From Gemmatimonadota bacterium (GTDB lineage: Bacteria > Gemmatimonadota > Gemmatimonadetes > Gemmatimonadales > GWC2-71-9), in contig JAJCZX010000041.1 of the NCBI GenBank assembly GCA_029262195.1, positions 124,001 through 188,000 on the forward strand: a DNA stretch of 64,000 nt. The letters run 5' to 3'. The notes under the pieces are model-generated. The model did not search any database and was not told the origin of the DNA. It was given only the letters and a program-made list of their open reading frames with translations. Shown here piece by piece: positions 15,893 to 22,754 of the stretch. Position 1 is the first letter of the stretch. Each line of letters opens with the position of its first letter. Made by a program: the position numbers and the translations under genes.

Positions 15893-17296
15893 CTATCTTC
15901 TTCTTGCGACCTCGCGCGGCGTAACGACAGCTCCCGAGTTACCCCAGCTGCTGTAGACATAGCTTAGCACGTTGGCGATGTCCTCGTCACTGAGTCTGAG
16001 CGAAGGCATCACTCCGTTGTAGGTCTCGCCGTTTACGACAATCTCATCTGACAGACCGTTTAACAGGGCATCAATTGCCCGTCCCGTGTTGGCGTTGAGA
16101 TAGTCGGAGTTGGCCAGCGGTGGGAAAGCACCCGCTAATCCCTGTCCAGCGGGTTGGTGGCAAGCCGCACAGTTCTGAGAGTAGACTCTTCCGCCAGCTT
16201 CGATACGTTCTTCAGTGGTCATCGCGGTGGGCGCTGTTGGTTCCGAAGCGATCTCCTGAATGGCTCCGCCTTCGGGGATATAAACCTCGTTTAGAAGCTG
16301 GCCCGAGTAGATCGCAGAATCAGCCGGACCATCAACCGCAAGCATGCCCAGGGCACCCTTGTTGAACGTTCTGAAGATCGAGTGGTCGACCAGCAGGTAC
16401 GTTCCCGGAACCTCGAGTGTGAATTCGGCGATTGCTGCGCCACCGGCGGGGATCAAAGTAGTCTGGATGTCTTCGGAGACCATCGATCCGGCCTGAACGT
16501 TGACCCGGTCAAAAATCTCACCGATGACGTGGAAGGACGAAATGAGGTTCGGTCCGCCGTTTCCAACGAAGAGTCGGACGGTTTCGCCGACTTCCGCCTG
16601 GAGCGAATTGTCACCTGTCAGAGAGCCGACCGCACCGTTGAACAGAACGTAATCGGGGTTTTCTGCGATTGCTTTGGCCATCGAAAACGGCTGCAATCCG
16701 GCTTCGCCATAGGCACCCTCCGTGTAAAACTCACCCTGCATCACGTAGTACTCGCGATCAACCGGAGGCAATCCCCCTTTCGGCTCGACCAGGATCATTC
16801 CGTACATGCCGTTGGCGATGTGCATGCCAACCGGTGCGGTGGCGCAGTGATACACATAGAGACCGGGATTCAATGCCTTGAACGAAAAAACAGATGAGTG
16901 TCCCGGGTTTGTGAAAGAAGAGGCAGCTCCTCCTCCGGGTCCGGTTACCGCGTGAAGGTCGATGTTGTGTGGCATGCGGCTATCGGGTCGGTTGTTCAGG
17001 TGGAATTCGACCTCGTCACCTTCACGGACACGAAGGAACGTCCCGGGGACCTGTCCGCCGAAGGTCCAGAAAGTATACTCGACGCCATCGGCGAGCCGAC
17101 CAACGTGTTCTTCGGTCTCGAGATTAACGATGACTTTTGTTGCGTGGTCTCTGGTGATTGGAGGTGGCACCATGGGTGGTGCGACCAGGGTTGCTACCTC
17201 CTCTCCGACTATCTCGTCCAGGGTCTGGCCCGTACATCCAAGGACCAGGGTTGCGACGGCCAGCGCAGGTAGTCCTGCGATTTTGTGGAATCTCAT
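15893..17296 (-). CDS. nirK: Copper nitrite reductase fused to C-terminal cytochrome c
   Basis: ATG 17296 follows CGGAG and gives a lipobox (LVLGC, Cys21). Two cupredoxin domains carry a full NirK set: type 1 copper His110, Cys151, His159, Met164; type 2 copper His115, His150, His305; catalytic Asp113 and His256. A cytochrome c domain with CAACH at ~376-380 follows, as in the three-domain haem-cNirK enzymes. It reduces nitrite to NO outside the cytoplasmic membrane, the fused haem relaying electrons. A consensus-like promoter lies upstream. No NO reductase is in the window, so denitrification may be partial. The C-terminus is Arg-rich. Confidence 0.93.
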   Translation of the reverse strand: MRFHKIAGLPALAVATLVLGCTGQTLDEIVGEEVATLVAPPMVPPPITRDHATKVIVNLETEEHVGRLADGVEYTFWTFGGQVPGTFLRVREGDEVEFHLNNRPDSRMPHNIDLHAVTGPGGGAASSFTNPGHSSVFSFKALNPGLYVYHCATAPVGMHIANGMYGMILVEPKGGLPPVDREYYVMQGEFYTEGAYGEAGLQPFSMAKAIAENPDYVLFNGAVGSLTGDNSLQAEVGETVRLFVGNGGPNLISSFHVIGEIFDRVNVQAGSMVSEDIQTTLIPAGGAAIAEFTLEVPGTYLLVDHSIFRTFNKGALGMLAVDGPADSAIYSGQLLNEVYIPEGGAIQEIASEPTAPTAMTTEERIEAGGRVYSQNCAACHQPAGQGLAGAFPPLANSDYLNANTGRAIDALLNGLSDEIVVNGETYNGVMPSLRLSDEDIANVLSYVYSSWGNSGAVVTPREVARRR

Positions 17297-17392
17297 TTTT
17301 TCTCCGGTAATGGCGGGTTGGCCAGTAGTTTCTAAAAAGCGCTTTAGACGCTGGCGAAAGGAAACGAATTTTGGTAAGAAAACCCACAAGCT

Positions 17393-17421
17393 ATCATGAA
17401 GAAGGCTTAACGAACTGTCAA
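17393..17421 (-). promoter_or_regulatory. Sigma-70 promoter for nirK
   Basis: On the minus strand TTGACA (17421-17416) and CATGAT (17398-17393) are separated by 17 bp. The -35 is a perfect consensus and overlaps the stop codon of the vWA gene. The transcript would start near 17386, leaving a leader of about 90 nt. No FNR or NnrR/NsrR-like site is obvious around it. Confidence 0.6.
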
Positions 17422-18707
17422 ACTCTCTTCGTTTTCCGCTTCATGAAGTCCATCAAAATGTACTGGCCCAGCGTCATGGTGTTGGTAAAATACGCCTTGC
17501 CTTTGCACATCTCACTCATTTCCTGGACGAATTGAACGAGGGAGCGCTCGCGGGCCAGCATGAAGGTGTTGATTTGAATCCGCGACTTCTTGCAGGCATT
17601 CACTTCTTTAAAGGTCGCTTCGAGAACCCTCGGGTCGAATCCCATGGAGTTGATATATACATCCCCGTTTGGGAGGGTAACGGCGGTAGGTTTGCCATCG
17701 GTGATCATTATGATCTGTCTCATATCTTTCTTCTGAGACATCAAAATCTTGCGCGCCAACTTGAGACCCTCTGCCGTATTGGTATGATATGGTCCAATTT
17801 GCGCTTTGGCCAACTGGGAAATGGGAATTTCCTCGGCAGTGTCGTGGAAAAGAACGACTCTGATCGTGTCACCGGGGAACTGGGTTTTGATCAGGTGCGT
17901 CAGGGCTAACGCTACTTTTTTGGCCGGTGTGAACCGGTCTTCCCCGTAAAGAATCATTGAATGGGAACAGTCCAGCATTAGCACGGTGGCGGCACTTGAA
18001 CGATACTCGGACTGATGCACCATCAGATCGCCGTACTCGATGTTTATCGGCACTCCAAGTCCCTCGCGCTCAATGGCCTTCTGCAGTGTCGCACTGACGT
18101 CGATGTTCATCGTATCGCCGAATTCATATGGCCTCGATACTGCTTCGGCCTCCACGCCGGTTGAAAGGTGGGCTGTGTCATGCGATCCGAAGTTGGCCTT
18201 CCCGATCCCACCCATGAGGTGTTTCAGGGAACGATAGCCGAGGAAGTCGAGGCCCTTTTCGCTGAGGTTGAAGCTGACGTTTTTTGCGGCCGCCTTTTCC
18301 GCGCCCTGCTGGCCGGCTATTTGTTCATAACCCTCTGGCATTTGTGGTGACTGTTCCGCCGTCAGGTATCCGTCTTCAACCAATTTTTCAATGATGTGAT
18401 CAAGAAGCTCGGCGATCTGAGTTTCGATTTCCTGATCCCGCTTTGCATCGCCCGTTGTTTCTCCTCGTAGGACCTGTAGCATTTCTCCCGTGAGTTTCCC
18501 CGACTCCATGAGGGCGCGCATGATCGCCTGCTTGAGGTCGTCCATCGAATGAGAAGAATCTTCGCCCGGGAGGTAACCCCAATAGGGGTCCTGGCCGCCT
18601 GCAAACCCTGATTCCAGCAAGAAATCGCCGAGTTGGTCCAGCAACTCCTGGACGTTGATCGAGTCCAGGAGCGAGGGATGATGCTTGGAGTAGGTGTTGA
18701 ATCTCAA
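17418..18707 (-). CDS. vWA-domain protein (ChlD/BatA-like), partner of the AAA ATPase at 21305
   Basis: The TTG at 18707 is a likely start; an ATG at 18836 would encode repeat-array sequence. N-terminal ~190 residues are helical with charged segments. The von Willebrand A domain carries an intact MIDAS: DCSHS (~246-250), a Thr in TNTAEGL, and MITDGKP. It should bind a metal-dependent ligand in the cytoplasm; no signal peptide is seen. Pairing with an AAA ATPase on the same strand 2.6 kb upstream resembles ChlI/ChlD and MoxR/vWA pairs that remodel or load cofactors into client enzymes. No Shine-Dalgarno is visible because an array abuts the start. Confidence 0.85.
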   Translation of the reverse strand: MRFNTYSKHHPSLLDSINVQELLDQLGDFLLESGFAGGQDPYWGYLPGEDSSHSMDDLKQAIMRALMESGKLTGEMLQVLRGETTGDAKRDQEIETQIAELLDHIIEKLVEDGYLTAEQSPQMPEGYEQIAGQQGAEKAAAKNVSFNLSEKGLDFLGYRSLKHLMGGIGKANFGSHDTAHLSTGVEAEAVSRPYEFGDTMNIDVSATLQKAIEREGLGVPINIEYGDLMVHQSEYRSSAATVLMLDCSHSMILYGEDRFTPAKKVALALTHLIKTQFPGDTIRVVLFHDTAEEIPISQLAKAQIGPYHTNTAEGLKLARKILMSQKKDMRQIIMITDGKPTAVTLPNGDVYINSMGFDPRVLEATFKEVNACKKSRIQINTFMLARERSLVQFVQEMSEMCKGKAYFTNTMTLGQYILMDFMKRKTKRV

Positions 18708-18838
18708 GGGGAAAGTCGGGAGGTCGGGAAGTCGGAAAGTCGGCGTTGCATTCCTAATTATCTGCCAGTATGCGGGTACAAAGCAAGTACAGAAGTTGAG
18801 TTTGTGCTGTTCCTTCCCGACTTCCCCTCTTCCCACCT
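18708..18838. repeat. Empty array pair between divergent vWA and MFS genes
   Basis: G-rich units (AAGTCGGG, GGTCGGGA, AAGTCGGA) fill 18708-18744 and the opposite C-rich units (TTCCCGACTTCCCC) fill 18809-18838. An arm of about 16 bp, AGGGGAAAGTCGGGAGG, is matched with one or two changes by the reverse complement near 18813-18830. The 65-bp spacer holds no gene. The array touches the presumed start codon of the vWA gene and occupies the leader of the MFS gene. Confidence 0.65.
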
Positions 18839-18851
18839 ACTACTTTAGTTT

Positions 18852-20063
18852 ATGCCAGCTTCAACCTTCTCCGCCCTGCGTCACCGAAACTTCAGGTTGT
18901 TCTACACAGGCCAGTCGCTTTCGGTTCTGGGCCTCTGGATGCACGGTATTGCGCAGGGGTGGTTGGTTCTTGAGTTAACCAATTCCGCTTTTTATGTCGG
19001 TGTAGTAAACGCGCTCACCAAGGTCCCGATCATGTTGTTGTCGTTCTATGCGGGGGTTGTGGCGGACCGGATGGAGAAGCGCAAATTGATCATCATTTGC
19101 CAGGCGGCGGCGATGGCCCTGGCGTTTGCCTTGGCCTGGCTGGCGTTTGAGGGGACGGTTCAGGTGTGGCACGTCATGGTGCTTACAACGCTCGTCGGGA
19201 TGTCCTTTGCATTCGAAATCCCTGCACGCCAGGCGTTTATTATCGATCTGGTCGGCAAGGAAGATCTGACTAACGCGGTAGCTTTGAACAGTTCTTCCTT
19301 CAACGCAGCGAGAATTGTAGGCCCCGCCCTGGCCGGGATCCTGATCACTTCCTTCGGAGTGGCAATCTGTTTTTTGATTAACGCCGCCTCGTTTGGTTTC
19401 TCACTGCTTGCGTTGGCGATGTTGCGCCTGGCGCCAAAAGAAAGAAGAACGACAGATGAATCAGCGTGGATGGAGATGAAAGACGGTCTGTCGTTTGTCC
19501 GAAAAGACAAGACGATTTTTCCGTTGATTACGTTGATCTCAACTCTTGCTCTATTTGCGTTTCCTTTCGAAGTGTTGCTCCCGGTGTTTGCGCGAGACGT
19601 GATGGGGCAGGGGGCGCGGGAGTACGGCTGGTTGGTGTCAGCGGCGGGGGTCGGGGCACTCGTTGGCGCCCTGGGCCTCGCCACGGTAGCGGCGCGAGTC
19701 TCACGCGGGCGTTTGGTGTTGACCAGCGCGGTGGTGTTTGGTGCATCAATTGTTGCGCTCAGTTTCACCCGTTCAGTGTGGGTCGCGGTTGTTGTTCTTG
19801 TCGCAGCTGGATTCTCTATGATTCTAACAACCTCCAACACAAACACCCTTTTACAAACAATCGCGCCCGATAATTATCGTGGTAGAGTGATGTCCACCTA
19901 CACCTGGGCCTTCCTCGGCGTCGGTCCAATCGGATCGTTGCTGTCCGGCTGGATTGCAGAGCATTTCGGAGTCCCAGCCGCTCTTGCGGTGGGCGGGTGT
20001 ATGGTAGTGTTGGTTACCGGAGTTCTAATGGCGAAAAGCGAGCAATTGATGGCTACGAGGTAG
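18852..20063 (+). CDS. MFS transporter (EntS/MFS_3-like)
   Basis: 403 residues, twelve predicted helices. The start FSALRHRNFRLFYTGQSLS and the loop GVVADRMEKRKLIIICQ (motif A between helices 2 and 3) are typical of the MFS_3 subfamily of exporters related to EntS. Substrate unknown. The gene is on the plus strand between two minus-strand genes that look like one functional set, and both flanks are repeat arrays, so it may have been inserted. No Shine-Dalgarno is seen before the ATG. Confidence 0.88.
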   Translation: MPASTFSALRHRNFRLFYTGQSLSVLGLWMHGIAQGWLVLELTNSAFYVGVVNALTKVPIMLLSFYAGVVADRMEKRKLIIICQAAAMALAFALAWLAFEGTVQVWHVMVLTTLVGMSFAFEIPARQAFIIDLVGKEDLTNAVALNSSSFNAARIVGPALAGILITSFGVAICFLINAASFGFSLLALAMLRLAPKERRTTDESAWMEMKDGLSFVRKDKTIFPLITLISTLALFAFPFEVLLPVFARDVMGQGAREYGWLVSAAGVGALVGALGLATVAARVSRGRLVLTSAVVFGASIVALSFTRSVWVAVVVLVAAGFSMILTTSNTNTLLQTIAPDNYRGRVMSTYTWAFLGVGPIGSLLSGWIAEHFGVPAALAVGGCMVVLVTGVLMAKSEQLMATR

Positions 20064-20143
20064 TGGGTATGAGGGTAAGTCTTGTGTTTGCCCGCCTGCC
20101 CATCCTGCGACCTACCGACTCCCGACTTCCCGACTTCCGACCG
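20061..20143. repeat. Empty array pair between convergent MFS and kinase-like genes
   Basis: The left part, beginning with the MFS stop codon, reads TAGTGGGTATGAGGGTAAG (20061-20079) and matches 17 of 19 bases of the right end of element 1 in inverted orientation. The right part (20109-20142) is C-rich CTCCCGACTTCCCGACTTCC-type units. The kinase TAG stop (20114-20112) lies inside this right arm, and its last residues VGSREVGSR are translated repeat. Confidence 0.65.
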
Positions 20144-20747
20144 CTAAAACCACCTGCGCCGCAGCTTGTTTAAACGTTAGCAACCCAGTGTTGAGGCAAA
20201 GGTGATAATTCGATGGGTCTTCCCATTCTCTGTTGTAGTTCTGCCGAACGTACTGACGCCTCCTTTCGTCCATCGACTCCACTTTTTTTCTTGCTGCCCG
20301 TTGATCGACTTTTAAAACCTCCATTACCCGTTTTGTTCGATGGGAAATCGATCCAACAGTGAACACGTGAATTGCGTCGGTGGCATTGGCAAGGCAGGCC
20401 TGCGCTCCCCGTCCCACAAAAACTATGTTTCCGCCGCTCACGGCCTCCTTGATGACAGTTTCGGTTACATGCGCGAGGTGATTCGCTGGAGGCAATGGAG
20501 TGGCAACTCCGCTTCCGGTCGTATACAGGTCGCCTGATGAAAAGGCCAGAGCCTGAGCCACTCGATCAAAAAGACCCAACGGCTCTTCAAGCCTTTCCTC
20601 CACTTCTTCCCGCGGCATATCTGCCGCCTCGGCGACTTTGTCGATGAATTCATTGTCGATCAACTGATAGCCGAGTTCCGCTGCGACGATCGCCGCTACA
20701 TCGGAACCGCCGGAGCCGTACTGGCGAGAGAAGGTTATTGTGGGCAT
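20112..20747 (-). CDS. Cytidylate-kinase-like family protein (PF13189 type)
   Basis: 211 residues. The N-terminal P-loop ITFSRQYGSGGSDVA and the following ELGYQLIDNEFI match the cytidylate-kinase-like family, which is distinct from true Cmk. A second conserved block is FVGRGAQACLAN, and a lid-like segment SISHRTKRVMEV lies near 135-146. The C-terminal ten residues are encoded by a repeat array, so the ancestral end has been replaced. The start codon abuts the left arm of element 2 and has no Shine-Dalgarno. It lies between the AAA and vWA genes on the same strand; substrate unknown. Confidence 0.82.
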   Translation of the reverse strand: MPTITFSRQYGSGGSDVAAIVAAELGYQLIDNEFIDKVAEAADMPREEVEERLEEPLGLFDRVAQALAFSSGDLYTTGSGVATPLPPANHLAHVTETVIKEAVSGGNIVFVGRGAQACLANATDAIHVFTVGSISHRTKRVMEVLKVDQRAARKKVESMDERRRQYVRQNYNREWEDPSNYHLCLNTGLLTFKQAAAQVVLAVGSREVGSR

Positions 20748-20749
20748 GA

Positions 20750-21307
20750 GGGGAAGTCGGGAAGTCGGAAGGTCGGGACGGAAAAGTTCATACCGAATTT
20801 ATTGTTCGTTGAGAAAAACTGGCAAGTGAAAATGATACGCATAGCGTTTTTTTGGTAAAGGGACCTCAGGAGTAAGTTGCATTTTTGGTTCATGAATAGC
20901 AATTCGGTTGCCTTGGCGCCCTTTGAAAAACTGTGGCTTGGAAAGAGGGGCACGGTCTGGTTCTCTCGGTTTATGAAATAACCACATCGTTCCCCGATGA
21001 CGAACGGTTTGGAATAACGAGCCAGTTGCGCCGCGCAGCAGTATCGGTAACGGCCAATATCGCCGAGGGATCGGCAAAGCAAGGGAGTCGTGAAAAGAGG
21101 CGCTACTTCGATATATCCCTAGGTTCACTCGCGGAGGTGGACTATCTCTTGTTGCTATCGAGGGATCTGGGGTTTCTGGATCTGGAGGCGTGGGAAAAGC
21201 TGACCGAGCAACGTGATCTCGCAGGTAAACTTCTATGGGGCCTTTACCGGGCTAATCTCCCAAAATAGACTCGGACCGACCTCCCGACCTCCCGACCTCC
21301 CGACCTA
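20750..21307. mobile_element. Putative element 2: inverted 8-bp repeat arrays around a four-helix-bundle gene
   Basis: Left arm 20750-20781 (GAAGTCGG units) begins 3 bp from the kinase start codon. Right arm 21271-21307 is four units of GACCTCCC, i.e. GGTCGGGA on the minus strand, and ends in the TAG stop codon of the AAA gene. About 22 of 26 bases of the two arms can pair. Between them lies an S23-type gene on the plus strand. The layout recalls 23S rRNA intervening sequences, in which complementary ends enclose an S23 frame, but here it lies between protein genes. Confidence 0.5.
20892..21268 (+). pseudogene. S23/IVP four-helix-bundle protein with frameshifted N-terminus
   Basis: From GTG 20933 an intact frame gives 111 residues: AWKEGHGLVLSVYEITTSFP, FGITSQLRRAAVSVTANIAEG, SLAEVDYLLLLSRDLGF and a final LLWGLYR, all S23-family signatures covering the four helices. 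The family usually begins with a PFEKL-type motif before the AWK segment. That motif occurs in another frame from ATG 20892 (MNSNSVALAPFEKLW), so a one-base change near 20931 has split the start. The GTG could still serve as a start. The protein is basic; S23 relatives bind RNA or act like the Avd subunit of diversity-generating retroelements. Confidence 0.75.
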
Positions 21308-22723
21308 AAGCTTTCCCCTCATATAGGAAAATTCTTCGTTTCGCGAAATTCTTTTTTGCGCGACAAGTCCTTCCAGTATCAATTCGCATGCGGCCACCAG
21401 CGTAGCGGGGTCTTTTTTGGGTGCAAGTCCCAGCTTGTGGGTCAGATCGGTTAGCCCGGGGACCAGGCCGAATCCCTTCAGGCACGCGTCGGACCGTTCA
21501 TTGGGGGCGATTTTCAGGGCACCTCCTTCGTCGAACCACTCCACTATTTCATCACAACTATGGGTTCCCAATCTTTCACCGAGGGTTTGACCGGCGGCGC
21601 TACGGACGAGGTCCTTTGCCACCGCATCCGCTCCCTGAATTTCGCCTTCGTACTCCAATTCGATCTTGCCCGTGATAGCCGGCAGAGAGGCAAACAGGTC
21701 TGACACCCTGGGCACAGTTGCCTTCTCGCCGTTGATGATGCTGCGTTGTTCGGCACTGGAGACCACGAGCTCCAGCAGGCTGATGGGGAGGCGTTGGCTA
21801 ACGCCCGATCGGTGGTCAACTCTCTTATCTTTCCGCGCCAGGAACCCGATGCGTTCAACAAGTTCGGCGACGAATTCGGGAACGACCAAATCGAGTGCCT
21901 CTCTTTCAACCCAGGCTTCCTGTTTGGTGATTTCCATGCCGTGCTTGAGGTCGGTGGGATAATGAGTAACGACCTCGCTTCCAATTCGATCTTTCAACGG
22001 AGTGATGATCTTGCCGCGAGCGGTATAGTCTTCGGGGTTGGCAGAAAACACCAGGAGCAGATCCAGTGCCATCCGGACCGGGTAGCCTTTGATCTGGATG
22101 TCGCCCTCCTGGAGAATGTTGAACAGCCCGACCTGTATTTTACCGGATAGGTCGGGCAACTCGTTGAGTGCGAAGATGCCCCTGTTGCTCCTCGGTAACA
22201 GCCCGTAGTGCATTGTGAGTTCGTCGGCGAGTATGTGGCCTCCGCGGGCTGCCTTGATAGGGTCAACGTCACCAAGAATGTCGGCTACGGTGACATCGGG
22301 TGTCGCCAGTTTTTCGACATACCGTTGGTCCTGGCCGATCCAATCAATCGGAGTTTTGTCTCCTTTTTCCTTGACCAGATCGGCCCCAAATTTCGAAATG
22401 GGGTGAAACGGATTATCGTTGGTTTCGCTACCTGCGATGATTGGGATTTGGTCATCCAGGAGGTGGGCAAGCCCGCGCAGGATACGGGACTTCGCCTGGC
22501 CTCGAAGACCAAGAAGAATGAAATCGTGTTTCGCCAGAATAGCGCTTACGATTTGTGGAATAACGGTATCGTCATAGCCGAGGACACCGGGGAATAACTC
22601 GGATCCGGAACTGAGTCGCTTCACGACATTGGCACGTAACTCGTCTTTGACTGTGCGGGTTTGGATTTTGGGGTCGGCCCACGCGCTTTGGCTCAGCTGC
22701 CCCAGAGTGGTTGGTTTTGCCAT
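21305..22723 (-). CDS. AAA+ ATPase of magnesium-chelatase/MoxR type
   Basis: 472 residues. The P-loop is GLRGQAKS (72-79), the form seen in ChlI/MoxR relatives, and the Walker B position reads GIFALNEL (182-189) with Asn-Glu instead of Asp-Glu. LFNILQEGDIQIKGYP and VFSANPEDYTARGKIITPL are further AAA+ blocks (helix-2 insert and sensor 1 region). It most likely works with the vWA protein at 17418 as a chaperone-like motor on an unknown client. It follows the GH38-like gene by 31 nt. Its TAG stop lies in the right arm of element 2. A true magnesium chelatase role is unlikely because no pigment genes are present. Confidence 0.88.
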   Translation of the reverse strand: MAKPTTLGQLSQSAWADPKIQTRTVKDELRANVVKRLSSGSELFPGVLGYDDTVIPQIVSAILAKHDFILLGLRGQAKSRILRGLAHLLDDQIPIIAGSETNDNPFHPISKFGADLVKEKGDKTPIDWIGQDQRYVEKLATPDVTVADILGDVDPIKAARGGHILADELTMHYGLLPRSNRGIFALNELPDLSGKIQVGLFNILQEGDIQIKGYPVRMALDLLLVFSANPEDYTARGKIITPLKDRIGSEVVTHYPTDLKHGMEITKQEAWVEREALDLVVPEFVAELVERIGFLARKDKRVDHRSGVSQRLPISLLELVVSSAEQRSIINGEKATVPRVSDLFASLPAITGKIELEYEGEIQGADAVAKDLVRSAAGQTLGERLGTHSCDEIVEWFDEGGALKIAPNERSDACLKGFGLVPGLTDLTHKLGLAPKKDPATLVAACELILEGLVAQKRISRNEEFSYMRGKL

Positions 22724-22754
22724 CAGGTATTATTTCACTTTTTGGTGAGGTACT

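Noticed and set aside
15703-15967. Open frames on both strands through the 9-bp array that would encode Ser-Asp-Arg or Ser-Glu-Arg repeats
   Set aside because: A 9-bp period is open in all frames by its nature. There is no signal, domain or ribosome-binding site, and the frames overlap the ends of two real genes.
19160-19846. 228-residue minus-strand frame opposite the MFS gene
   Set aside because: Thr/Arg/Ala-rich antisense shadow; the plus-strand MFS frame has clear transporter motifs.
20112-20747. True cytidylate kinase (Cmk)
   Set aside because: The P-loop and overall motif order fit the cytidylate-kinase-like PF13189 group, and housekeeping context (rpsA, aroA) is absent.
21305-22723. 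Magnesium chelatase for chlorophyll synthesis
   Set aside because: No bch/chl genes occur in the window, and the partner is a generic vWA protein, so a pigment role is not supported.
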